This document shows, piece after piece, positions 36,298 to 44,540 of a DNA stretch of 64,000 bases. The notes under the pieces were generated by a model, which saw only the letters and a program-made list of their open reading frames with translations, ran no database searches and had not been told where the DNA came from. Numbering within the stretch: position 1 is the stretch's first letter; each line of letters begins with the position of its first letter. Source of the stretch: Salinimicrobium flavum (GTDB lineage Bacteria > Bacteroidota > Bacteroidia > Flavobacteriales > Flavobacteriaceae); NCBI RefSeq assembly GCF_042684505.1, contig NZ_JBHULT010000011.1, forward strand, positions 1 through 64,000, written 5' to 3'. The position numbers were made by a program, and so were the translations under genes.

Positions 36298-37695
36298 CTA
36301 TTTCAATCCCCCTACCATATCTCCAGGTCTTACCCACTCGTCAAAATCTTCGGCGGTAACATACCCCAAGTTTACTGCTTCCTCTTTTAAAGTGGTTCCG
36401 TTCTTATGAGCAGTATTGGCAATTTCTGCCGCTTTGTAATAACCAATTTTAGTATTTAGTGCTGTCACCAGCATCAAAGAATTGTTGAGTAATTCCTGTA
36501 TCCTTGGATGGTTAGGTTCAATACCCGCAGCACAGTGCTCATCAAAAGATGCGCAAGCATCTCCCAGTAATTGAGCACTCTGGAGGATGTTTGCAGCCAT
36601 AACCGGTTTGAAAACATTCAGTTCAAAGTGACCCTGCATGCCGCCTACATTAATAGTAACATCATTGCCTATCACCTGGGTGCATACCATAGTGAGTGCT
36701 TCCACCTGGGTTGGGTTCACTTTACCGGGCATAATAGATGATCCCGGTTCATTCGCAGGAATATTGATCTCCCCAATTCCGCTGCGAGGTCCAGATGCCA
36801 GCATTCTGATGTCATTTGCGATCTTATTTAAAGATACCGCCAATGTCTTTAGTGCTCCATGGGTTTCCACAAAAGCATCATGAGCGGCAAGAGCCTCAAA
36901 TTTATTAGGAGCAGAGATGAAAGGCAGCTCCGTAAATTTAGCTATGAATTCTGCTACTCTTTTAGAGTATCCTTTTGGAGTATTTAATCCGGTACCTACC
37001 GCCGTTCCTCCCAAAGCCAGTTCAGAAAGGTGGGGCAGGGTATTTTCAAGTGCGATAAGCCCATGGTCCAGTTGGGAAACATAACCACTGAATTCCTGGC
37101 CAAGGGTGAGAGGAGTGGCATCCATAAAATGTGTACGTCCAATCTTTACCACATCCTTAAATTCTTCCGATTTTTTCTTCAAGGTGTTGCGGAGTTGCTT
37201 AACTCCGGGAATGGTCACTTCTACGATCTTTTTATAAACCGCAATGTGCATTCCTGTAGGAAAAGTATCATTTGAAGATTGTGACTTATTCACATCATCA
37301 TTGGGAGCAAGTGTTTTTTCACCTTCGCCAATGGTCTTTCCTGAAAGTTGGTGGGCACGGTTGGCAATAACCTCATTTACATTCATGTTGCTTTGGGTAC
37401 CGCTCCCTGTCTGCCATATCACCAACGGGAATTGATCATCATGTTTCCCCTGTAGGATCTCATCACAAACCCTGGCAATAAGGTCGCGTTTATCAACTGT
37501 TAATGCTCCGAGTTCACAGTTGGTGAAAGCTGCTGCTTTCTTTAAGTAAGCAAAGCCATAAATGATTTCCAGGGGCATACTACCGGGAGCACCAATTTTG
37601 AAGTTATTCCTGGAACGTTCGGTTTGGGCACCCCAAAGTTTATCTGCAGGGACCTTAACATCCCCCATAGTATCTTTTTCTATTCTGTAGTCCAT
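36298..37695 (-). CDS. fumC: class II fumarate hydratase
   Basis: TCA-cycle enzyme interconverting fumarate and malate. The 465-residue protein begins MDYRIEKDTMGDVKVPADK and contains WGAQTERS, GSGTQSNMNVNEV, GRTHFMDATPLTLGQE and the superfamily signature GSSIMPGKVNPTQ (about 316-328). The start at 37695 is set by the -7 element at 37714-37721, which rules out the ATG at 37716. Confidence 0.97.
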   Translation of the reverse strand: MDYRIEKDTMGDVKVPADKLWGAQTERSRNNFKIGAPGSMPLEIIYGFAYLKKAAAFTNCELGALTVDKRDLIARVCDEILQGKHDDQFPLVIWQTGSGTQSNMNVNEVIANRAHQLSGKTIGEGEKTLAPNDDVNKSQSSNDTFPTGMHIAVYKKIVEVTIPGVKQLRNTLKKKSEEFKDVVKIGRTHFMDATPLTLGQEFSGYVSQLDHGLIALENTLPHLSELALGGTAVGTGLNTPKGYSKRVAEFIAKFTELPFISAPNKFEALAAHDAFVETHGALKTLAVSLNKIANDIRMLASGPRSGIGEINIPANEPGSSIMPGKVNPTQVEALTMVCTQVIGNDVTINVGGMQGHFELNVFKPVMAANILQSAQLLGDACASFDEHCAAGIEPNHPRIQELLNNSLMLVTALNTKIGYYKAAEIANTAHKNGTTLKEEAVNLGYVTAEDFDEWVRPGDMVGGLK

Positions 37696-37713
37696 AATGG
37701 TTAATGATTTGTA

Positions 37714-37721
37714 CAAATTTA
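37714..37721 (-). promoter_or_regulatory. -7 element of fumC
   Basis: TAAATTTG on the minus strand matches TAnnTTTG exactly, 18 bp upstream of the fumC ATG. Confidence 0.7.
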
Positions 37722-37855
37722 CATTTTCGGAAAAATTAAATGATCATAAATCCCACAAATTTAACGGCAGAAAAAGCTTAATCAGTAATTTTTCACGAAT
37801 AAAGCGGGTGTTTAAAAATAAAATAAAAACTATTGTAAATACTTCACAGAGTTTC

Positions 37856-37863
37856 TATCTTTG
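37856..37863 (+). promoter_or_regulatory. promoter of the 57-aa membrane protein
   Basis: TATCTTTG matches TAnnTTTG exactly. A TTG at 37833-37835 lies 20 bp upstream, the spacing expected for a -33 element. Confidence 0.75.
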
Positions 37864-37889
37864 GCAAAGATTCAAAAATCACGAAAATC

Positions 37890-38063
37890 ATGTTTGAATT
37901 TGATCAATATCTGGGGTTCTTAGCCTTCATCATTATATTACTTATCGGGTTTTGGGTAATGTTGTTCTTAACTGCCATTATTCCTTATTGGATAGGAGGA
38001 GCGGTCAAAGAAATGATGGATGAACGTAAGGAAAAGAAACGCCTGGAGAAAGAAAAAGCATAA
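37890..38063 (+). CDS. 57-residue small membrane protein
   Basis: The frame begins MFEFDQYLGFLAFIIILLIG: a short acidic start, a hydrophobic stretch from about 9 to 36 and a highly charged tail (EMMDERKEKKRLEKEKA). It has its own promoter (37833-37863) and its own terminator (38069-38092), so it is a monocistronic gene. No family is recognised and the function is unknown. Confidence 0.82.
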   Translation: MFEFDQYLGFLAFIIILLIGFWVMLFLTAIIPYWIGGAVKEMMDERKEKKRLEKEKA

Positions 38064-38068
38064 AAAGG

Positions 38069-38092
38069 AGGACTTGAAAAAGTCCTTTTTTT
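38069..38092 (+). terminator. terminator of the 57-aa gene
   Basis: Stem AGGACTT-GAAA-AAGTCCT followed by six T, starting 6 bp after the stop. Confidence 0.9.
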
Positions 38093-38117
38093 GTGCCTTT
38101 TCATAACGGGAATAAAC

Positions 38118-38146
38118 GAAAAAGCCGTCTTTAAGACGGCTTTTTC
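38118..38146. terminator. bidirectional terminator before the TonB receptor end
   Basis: Near-perfect palindrome GAAAAAGCCGTCTT / AAGACGGCTTTTTC, symmetric A- and T-runs; it serves the minus-strand receptor gene. Confidence 0.9.
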
Positions 38147-38170
38147 AAGCTAACCAACAAACACTACCAA

Positions 38171-40705
38171 TTAAAATTCTCCTTCCCCATCCATTTCCTC
38201 GTTTCCGTTCTCCTGACCTCTTTTCTTTTCTCTTTCATTTCTCTTTTGGTTGAAACGGTAAGTAAATGATAAGGTGATGCTTCTTTGTCTCCACTGAAAC
38301 TCGCTGTCTCTAATAAATCTTTCGGTCACTGTGTAAGAATCTCTTTTGCGGGAATTTAGCAAATCTCTAACATTAAGGGTTAGAGAAGCTTTTTCATCGA
38401 ATAATTCCTTGCTAAGTGCCATGTCAAGCATAAACAAACCTTGCGTTTCGGTTTGTGCTCCTTCTGAAGCTCCCCTATAAAAAGCATTTGTCTGCCAGTC
38501 GATCTTGGCCGGAAGTGTAACTTTTGAACTGAACCTTCCATACCAACTTGTATTTTTCGCACTGTAATCAACTCCGTTATAGTCTCCTTCGGTGTCAAAT
38601 TGATAGAAGTTTACGCTTCCGTTCAATCGAAGCCACTTTGCGGGATTGTACAATACTCCGGCTTCTGCTCCAATACGGGTATTGGTTGCTAAATTGATCG
38701 GGATGGTCCTGATGACCTGAGTGTTGTCTTGAGCTGTGGAAATTTGTTCAACCCGTTCGAAAGAATCTGTTTCATATTGATAATAAACAGAGGATGTAAG
38801 GGTGAGTTTCTTCCATCTCCTCAAATAGCCAAGATCAAAGGCATCTGAATAGGCAGGTAGCAGATTGGGATTACCCTGGAAAATATTGGTTCTGCTGGCT
38901 CTTGAGGGAAATGGGTTGATGAACCAGCCACGTGGCCTGTTGATCCTCCTGTTGTAACCAAGGGTAATATTTTCCTGTTCCCCCAGTTCGTAAATAAGGT
39001 TTACGGTAGGGAACAAGCCAAGGTAATTATTGTCGAAATCTGTGTCAATAGGTATTTTAAATTCCTCCTGTAATTCTTCTTCGGTAAGATCTGAATCTAT
39101 CTTGCCCTTCAACTGCGTGTTTTCAAGTCTTAATCCCAGTAGGAAGGAGAAGTCACCAAATTTATTTCCATATTGGGAATAAAGGGAATTCACATTTTCG
39201 GTATACGTGAAAATGTTAGATAGTGGATTTGTTTCAAGCTTGCCAGTAGACTCATTTTCAAGCAGGAGTTGATAGTCTGTGACTTCTTCTTCAAAATTGC
39301 CTCGATATCCTGCTTCAAACTGTGCATTTTCTCCAATAGGTCTTACATAATCTGCCTGGATAAGAAATTCGTTTTGGGATTCTTCCGTGAATGTTTGTTC
39401 CCGGGGGTAAAAAGGATCTTTATTGGTGTTATTTGAAACTACGACCTCATTAATATTCCCAATTTGTGTTTCCTCGTCTCTCTCATATTGAATATCGGCT
39501 GTCAATTGATGTCCGCTTTTGTTGAATTTATTGATGTAATTCAACGCAAACTGGTAACTGTTGTCATCTTCTATCTCGTTTTCTTTCCGAAGTGTTTCCA
39601 GTAATCCATCTTCCATATATTCACTGCTGCGATTGGTGGTAAGATCTTCATCTTCTCCATACCTGTAGAAACCGGTGGCAGTAACAGAAGACATATCTGT
39701 GATATAATATTCCACTCCCAGGCTGGTGTAGAAGTTCCGGTTAAGACGATCAATACTTCGGTCCTCAATAAGTCTTTCAGAAGTGGGATCTACCAGTTCC
39801 CCTGCCTCATTAGTGTACTCCAGATACCTTGTGTCTGAAAAAGCATTTCCGGGAGCGTCAAAATATCTGAATCCGGTGGTGTTGAATATGTTGAATTTAT
39901 CGGTTCTAAGGTTGACATTAGCTGAAAGCCCAACCTGGTCTGGATGTCCTGCCCGTGCAGAAACAGATCCATTAAAGCCAAGGGTCTTTTCTTTCTTGAG
40001 TATGATGTTCAGAATACCTGCGGTACCTTCGGCGTCATATCTCGCGGAAGGAGAGGTGATAACTTCCACGCGCTCAATGGCATCTGCAGGAAGCTGGGAA
40101 AGTACATCGGTATTCCCAAAACCGGCCATGGCTGAAGGTTTTCCGTTGATAAGAATACGAACGTTTTCATTGCCGCGAAGGCTGATGCCTCCTTCAATAT
40201 CTACAGAGACCGAGGGCACATTATTTAGCGCATCTGCGACCGTTCCCCCGGCAGTAGTGAGATCTTTTCCAATATTATAGATCTTCTTATCCAGTCTTAC
40301 TTCTACCTGCGTTGTTTCTGCCGTCACTACAACCTCATCCAGTTCGCCTGCAGCCATTCCCAGTACAATGGTACCCATGTTCAGATCTGAATTTATCTGG
40401 CGGTCAGGGAAATTCCTGGGTTGAAAAGAAATGAATTCTATGTTGATGTTATAAATGCCTTGAGGCACTTCTATTTCAAAATTCCCCTGGGGGTCTGTGA
40501 TCCCTCCTGTAAGTTTATCAGGATTGCGTGTGCTTTGAAAGGAAATGGTCGCGTATTCAAGCGGAATACCGCTTTCATCGGTAACCTTACCTGTGACGAT
40601 GTGCTGTGCTTGTTCACGTTGGCCTTGTGCAAAGGTAGTGAGGGAGAGAAGAAATAAAAAAATAAAGGCACTGCTTATCAGATGCCATGGTTTTCTGGTG
40701 ATCAT
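38171..40705 (-). CDS. TonB-dependent receptor, outer membrane beta-barrel family
   Basis: An 844-residue outer membrane protein: hydrophobic signal near 10-27, a carboxypeptidase regulatory-like domain at about 35-115 (VTGKVTDESGIPLEYATISF), a plug domain (TTAGGTVADALNNVPSVSVDIEGGISLRGNENVRILINGKPSAM, about 150-195) and a beta-barrel from about 280 onward with strand-like alternation. The C-terminus is a charged extension. No SusD partner is adjacent, so the substrate is not a SusCD-type glycan; it may be peptide, metal or unknown. Confidence 0.92.
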   Translation of the reverse strand: MITRKPWHLISSAFIFLFLLSLTTFAQGQREQAQHIVTGKVTDESGIPLEYATISFQSTRNPDKLTGGITDPQGNFEIEVPQGIYNINIEFISFQPRNFPDRQINSDLNMGTIVLGMAAGELDEVVVTAETTQVEVRLDKKIYNIGKDLTTAGGTVADALNNVPSVSVDIEGGISLRGNENVRILINGKPSAMAGFGNTDVLSQLPADAIERVEVITSPSARYDAEGTAGILNIILKKEKTLGFNGSVSARAGHPDQVGLSANVNLRTDKFNIFNTTGFRYFDAPGNAFSDTRYLEYTNEAGELVDPTSERLIEDRSIDRLNRNFYTSLGVEYYITDMSSVTATGFYRYGEDEDLTTNRSSEYMEDGLLETLRKENEIEDDNSYQFALNYINKFNKSGHQLTADIQYERDEETQIGNINEVVVSNNTNKDPFYPREQTFTEESQNEFLIQADYVRPIGENAQFEAGYRGNFEEEVTDYQLLLENESTGKLETNPLSNIFTYTENVNSLYSQYGNKFGDFSFLLGLRLENTQLKGKIDSDLTEEELQEEFKIPIDTDFDNNYLGLFPTVNLIYELGEQENITLGYNRRINRPRGWFINPFPSRASRTNIFQGNPNLLPAYSDAFDLGYLRRWKKLTLTSSVYYQYETDSFERVEQISTAQDNTQVIRTIPINLATNTRIGAEAGVLYNPAKWLRLNGSVNFYQFDTEGDYNGVDYSAKNTSWYGRFSSKVTLPAKIDWQTNAFYRGASEGAQTETQGLFMLDMALSKELFDEKASLTLNVRDLLNSRKRDSYTVTERFIRDSEFQWRQRSITLSFTYRFNQKRNEREKKRGQENGNEEMDGEGEF

Positions 40706-40779
40706 ACCTGGTTTTTGATCTTGGACACCAAAACCACCAAATGGTTTAAAAAATGATCAGCAAATTTTCACAAAAATCC

Positions 40780-41166
40780 TCAGTGCTTTCTGTTTTGTTT
40801 TCGGATACGTTCCTTAGAAAGGGCAATATAACGGTCATATTGAGGTTTGGTCAGGATATCCCTCATGTCTTTATATTCCAGTTCCTGGAGTCTGCGAAGA
40901 CGCTCTGTTTTTGCCTCTTCCCGCATTTTAGACTGGATAAGGCGATCTTTTTTAATGGCGAATTCAATAATCTTCTTTTCCATTAGATCTGCCTGCTTAT
41001 CAGAAAGGGCAAGTTCTTTCTGCCACATATTGGCGGTCTCACGCGCAGCCTCCTTTAAGTCCTTGTTTGGAGTTTGCTGTGTCATAGTCTGGGATATTGC
41101 AATGGCAGTCGTAAAAAAAGCTATTGAAAAAACAAGTATTAACTGATAGTTCTTGCTAAGGTTCAT
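40780..41166 (-). CDS. secreted helical protein, Spy/LTXXQ-like
   Basis: A 128-residue exported protein: signal helix at about 8-25, then charged helices (EAARETANMWQKELALSDKQADLMEKKIIEFAIKKDRLIQ). The ELALSDKQ stretch and the later ILTKPQYDRYIAL repeat resemble the LTxxQ motif of periplasmic Spy/CpxP-like proteins. That family link is inference. It lies 74 bp upstream of the TonB receptor gene on the same strand. Confidence 0.7.
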   Translation of the reverse strand: MNLSKNYQLILVFSIAFFTTAIAISQTMTQQTPNKDLKEAARETANMWQKELALSDKQADLMEKKIIEFAIKKDRLIQSKMREEAKTERLRRLQELEYKDMRDILTKPQYDRYIALSKERIRKQNRKH

Positions 41167-41250
41167 TTTAATGGTATTAAATTTATACCAAAGTAAAGAA
41201 CAAAGCCTTTTCAGAGGGTTAATGCGGGGTTAAATCTGAAGGTCAGGATG

Positions 41251-41595
41251 TTAATTCAATAATGATGTGATCCTGGAAACAGGTCTTCCTACAACTGCAG
41301 TCTGACCTTTTACTACTATGGGACGTTGAATTAGCCGGGGATGCTCTATCATTACCTGTACCAGTTCTTCATCACTAAGGTCCCGGTTTTTATAATTTTC
41401 TTTCCATACTTTCTCATCGGTACGTACCAATTCAATTGGAGCCATGCTCAGTTTTTCAAGAAGATCTGTAAGTTCTTCTTCAGAAAGAGGTTCCTTTAAA
41501 TATTCACGGACTTTAAAATCTTCGCCCGTTCCTTTTAAAAGTTCCAATCCTTCACGGGATTTGCTACAGCGTGGGTTGTGGTAAATGGTGATCAT
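41251..41595 (-). CDS. arsC: ArsC/Spx-family arsenate reductase-like protein
   Basis: A 114-residue thioredoxin-fold protein of the glutaredoxin-dependent ArsC family. The catalytic cysteine is in YHNPRCSKSREGLELL (about residue 10) and the substrate arginines are in RLIQRPIVVKGQTAVVGRP (about 90-108). It likely reduces arsenate to arsenite. No ars operon is adjacent; arsM lies at 53180. Confidence 0.9.
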   Translation of the reverse strand: MITIYHNPRCSKSREGLELLKGTGEDFKVREYLKEPLSEEELTDLLEKLSMAPIELVRTDEKVWKENYKNRDLSDEELVQVMIEHPRLIQRPIVVKGQTAVVGRPVSRITSLLN

Positions 41596-41692
41596 GGTTT
41601 TCTGGAGTTTGTTCTATGTTGTTTTTGGTTTTTATTCCCTCCGGCTTTTTTTGTTGTTGACCGTTCAGCCTATTTAAGATTCCTGTAAACGA

Positions 41693-42791
41693 TTACTCTT
41701 CGACCTTTTGACCCATCATCATCAGAAAGGATTTCAGGAAACGGTCAATATCCCCATTCATCACAGCTTCGACATTTCCGGTCTCTTCTCCTGTTCTCAC
41801 ATCTTTGACCAGCTTATAGGGGTGCATCACGTAGTTCCTGATCTGGGAGCCCCATTCGATCTTCATTTTAGAATCTTCGATCTCTCTGCGCTGCGCCTGT
41901 TGCTTCTGTAATTCAATCTCGTATAACTGACTCTTAAGTAATTGCATAGCCTTTGTCTTGTTTTCCAGCTGGGAACGGGTTTCAGAATTTTCAATCACAA
42001 TTCCGGAAGGTGCGTGTCTTAAACGAACTGCAGTTTCCACCTTGTTCACATTTTGTCCTCCTGCACCTGAAGATCGCATTGTTTCCCAGGAAATCTCTGA
42101 AGGATTTATTTCGATCTCAATAGTGTCATCTGCAAGAGGATAAACGTAAACAGAGGCAAAGGAGGTGTGCCTTTTTGCATTACTGTCAAAAGGTGAAATA
42201 CGAACAAGTCTGTGAACCCCGTTTTCTCCTTTTAGCCAGCCAAAGGCATAATCTCCTTCAATTTCAAGGGTAACGGTTTTAATTCCCGCGACTTCCCCCG
42301 CCTGGTAGTTAAGTTCTTTTATTCTGAAGCCCGATTTTTCTGCCCACATCAAATACATGCGCATGAGCATCTCTGCCCAGTCACAACTTTCTGTACCCCC
42401 GGCACCTGCTGTGATCTGTAATACAGCGCTAAGACTATCCCCTTCTTCAGAAAGCATGTTCCTGAACTCCAGTTGCTCAATAAGATCAACAGATGATTTG
42501 TGGCGTTCCTCAACATCTTCGGCAGTGGCTTCCCCTTCTTTATAGAAGTCAAAGATCACCTCGAGGTCTTCCACGAGTGTGACAGCCTTCTCAAAATCAT
42601 CTACCCATTTTTTTTCGGCATTGAGATTTTTAACAAGGACTTCGGCTTTTTTAGGGTCGTTCCAGAAATCAGGAGCAAGGGTCTTCTCCTGCAGGTTGGT
42701 TATTTCAATTTTTTTGGCATCAACGTCAAAGATACCTCCTTAACGCAACCAGGCGATCTTTGAGATCTTTTATAGTGTCTGTAGTGATCAT
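41693..42791 (-). CDS. prfB: peptide chain release factor 2, with programmed +1 frameshift
   Basis: RF2 releases peptides at UGA and UAA. The gene is in two frames. Frame one starts at the ATG at 42791 and runs 21 codons to an in-frame TGA (42728-42726). Frame two continues from GAC at 42727 to 41693, giving 365 residues in all. SSGAGGQNVNKVE carries the catalytic GGQ and ISPFDSNAKRHTS carries the SPF stop-codon reader. The frameshift keeps RF2 at a set level because poor RF2 supply favours the shift at its own UGA. Confidence 0.96.
42725..42742 (-). promoter_or_regulatory. prfB programmed frameshift site
   Basis: On the coding strand AAGGAGG (an internal Shine-Dalgarno stimulator) is followed by TAT CTT TGA C. 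CTT TGA is the classic slip from CUU to UUU, with C after the UGA stop. Confidence 0.95.
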
Positions 42792-42805
42792 TCTATGATT
42801 TTAGA

Positions 42806-42813
42806 CAAAAATA
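42806..42813 (-). promoter_or_regulatory. -7 element of prfB
   Basis: TATTTTTG on the minus strand matches TAnnTTTG exactly, 15 bp upstream of the prfB start. Confidence 0.65.
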
Positions 42814-42936
42814 GAATTAAAGCGCTTTCCTGAAAACTATTTTACCAATATTTTATAGTTTTAAGGTTCCTTAGAAAAGGTATTTCCGGTGGGTCCCTTA
42901 ACTACTCCTTCCGCGGAAGAATTTAATATTATAAAT

Positions 42937-43965
42937 ATGAAAGAAATAGATCTTAGAAGTGATACGGTCACCAAACCAACTACTGGAATGTTGCAGGCGA
43001 TCATGAGTGCAGAAGTAGGGGATGATGTGTATAAAGAAGACCCCTCTGTTAACCGGCTGGAAGAGAAACTTGCGAAAATGTTCGGAATGGACGAAGCCCT
43101 GTTCTTTCCCACCGGTAGTATGGCCAACCAGGCAGCCATTAAATTGCACACCCAGCCAGCAGAGCAGCTTATTTGCGATAAATGGGCACATGTGTACAAC
43201 TATGAAGGAGGTGGCGCTTCGTTTAATAGTGGTGTTTCCTGTAAACTAATAGACGGGAACAGAGGGATGATCACTGCTGCGCAGGTTGAGGAGAATATTA
43301 ATCCGCCCGACTTTTACCATAGTCCGTTGACTACCCTGGTATGTCTTGAAAACACTACCAACAAAGGGGGCGGTGCCTGTTATGACATGGAGGAGATAAA
43401 AAGGATCAGGAAAGTGTGCCAGAAACATAACCTGGGATTCCATCTGGATGGGGCTCGGCTGTTCAATGCTCTGGTGGCAAAGAATGAAGATCCCCGGGAA
43501 TATGGAAAGTTGTTTGATACTATCTCAATCTGCCTCTCTAAAGGTTTGGGGACCCCCATGGGATCTGTCCTTATTGGGAATAAAAAGATCATGAAGAACG
43601 CCATGCGCGTGAGGAAGGTACTGGGCGGCGGAATGCGCCAGGTGGGCTATATGGCCGCTGCCGGGATCTATGCCCTTGATCACCAGGTAGAGCGACTTGC
43701 TGAAGATCATAGGAGGGCTTCGGAAATTGCTTCAGTTCTTCAGGGAATGGCTTATGTAGGAGAAGTGGAACCGGTGGAGACCAATATTGTAATCTTTTAT
43801 CTGCAGGATCCTTCAGCTGAAGAAAAGTTTATGAAGCAGCTTCAAAAGAACAATATCAGGATAAGTAATATGGGACAAGGGAAGTTAAGGATCGTAACCC
43901 ATTTGGATTATTCCGGAGAAATGCATCAAAAATTCCTGGAGGTCCTAAAAAATATAGGGAGTTAA
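42937..43965 (+). CDS. ltaE: threonine aldolase family PLP enzyme
   Basis: A 342-residue fold-type I PLP enzyme that cleaves threonine (or allo-threonine) to glycine and acetaldehyde. The family start IDLRSDTVTKPT, EVGDDVYKEDPSVNRLE, LDGARLFNA and the PLP-lysine context CLSKGLGTPMGSVL (about 200) are all present. The start is set at 42937 because the family begins at MKEIDLRSDT; the in-frame ATG at 42889 adds 16 unrelated residues. Confidence 0.93.
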   Translation: MKEIDLRSDTVTKPTTGMLQAIMSAEVGDDVYKEDPSVNRLEEKLAKMFGMDEALFFPTGSMANQAAIKLHTQPAEQLICDKWAHVYNYEGGGASFNSGVSCKLIDGNRGMITAAQVEENINPPDFYHSPLTTLVCLENTTNKGGGACYDMEEIKRIRKVCQKHNLGFHLDGARLFNALVAKNEDPREYGKLFDTISICLSKGLGTPMGSVLIGNKKIMKNAMRVRKVLGGGMRQVGYMAAAGIYALDHQVERLAEDHRRASEIASVLQGMAYVGEVEPVETNIVIFYLQDPSAEEKFMKQLQKNNIRISNMGQGKLRIVTHLDYSGEMHQKFLEVLKNIGS

Positions 43966-43969
43966 TAAA

Positions 43970-44012
43970 AATAAATACCCTTCAAAAATGTTTTTTTTGG
44001 AGGGTATTTATT
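43970..44012. terminator. terminator of ltaE
   Basis: Stem AATAAATACCCTTCAAA / TTTGGAGGGTATTTATT with one T-G wobble pair, just after the stop and before the convergent ybaB end. Confidence 0.85.
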
Positions 44013-44084
44013 CTTAAAACTTCAGGAAGTTGACGGTAAAAAGAGATGAGGTTATTTAATAAACCCAGATCGCAAATTTCAAAT

Positions 44085-44414
44085 TTACCCGTTCAACATA
44101 TCGTTCATCCCGGGAATGTCGGGCATTCCTTCCTTGGCAACAGCGGCCAGTTCGGCTTCATTGACCTCAGTAGCTTTTTTGATCGCCTTGTTCAGGGTCA
44201 ACACCAGATAGTCTTCCAATTGCTCCTTATCTTCCAGGAGTTCATCGGCAATATTGATATTCTTTATCTCCCTGTCGGCAGTAATGGTAACCTTTAGCAG
44301 ACCGTCGCTTGATTCTTCATCTATAAGTACGGTTTTAAGACGCTCCTTTGTCTCTTCAACTTTTTTCTGGGTCTCTTTGATCTTATTCATCATACCCATC
44401 ATATCTCCAAACAT
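44085..44414 (-). CDS. ybaB: YbaB/EbfC nucleoid-associated protein
   Basis: A 109-residue DNA-binding protein with the usual start MFGDMMGMMNKIKETQKKVEETKERL, the strand LLKVTITADREIKNINI and the C-terminal PGMNDML. Homologues bind DNA as dimers and often sit beside dnaX/recR; here dnaX is elsewhere (7384-9246). Confidence 0.94.
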   Translation of the reverse strand: MFGDMMGMMNKIKETQKKVEETKERLKTVLIDEESSDGLLKVTITADREIKNINIADELLEDKEQLEDYLVLTLNKAIKKATEVNEAELAAVAKEGMPDIPGMNDMLNG

Positions 44415-44438
44415 ATTTTCAATTTTTGATTGTTCTTA

Positions 44439-44446
44439 CAAAACTA
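44439..44446 (-). promoter_or_regulatory. -7 element of ybaB
   Basis: TAGTTTTG on the minus strand matches TAnnTTTG exactly, 25 bp upstream of the ATG. Confidence 0.65.
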
Positions 44447-44509
44447 CCAAAATTAGGTTTTATAATAGAAGTTGCCCCCCTAGTTTTAAGTTTTCTTTAT
44501 TAGAAATCT

Positions 44510-44517
44510 TACCTTTG
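44510..44517 (+). promoter_or_regulatory. -7 element of the S9 peptidase gene
   Basis: TACCTTTG matches TAnnTTTG exactly, 24 bp before the ATG at 44541. Confidence 0.65.
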
Positions 44518-44540
44518 CGGAAGGTCCTTAATATGAAAAA

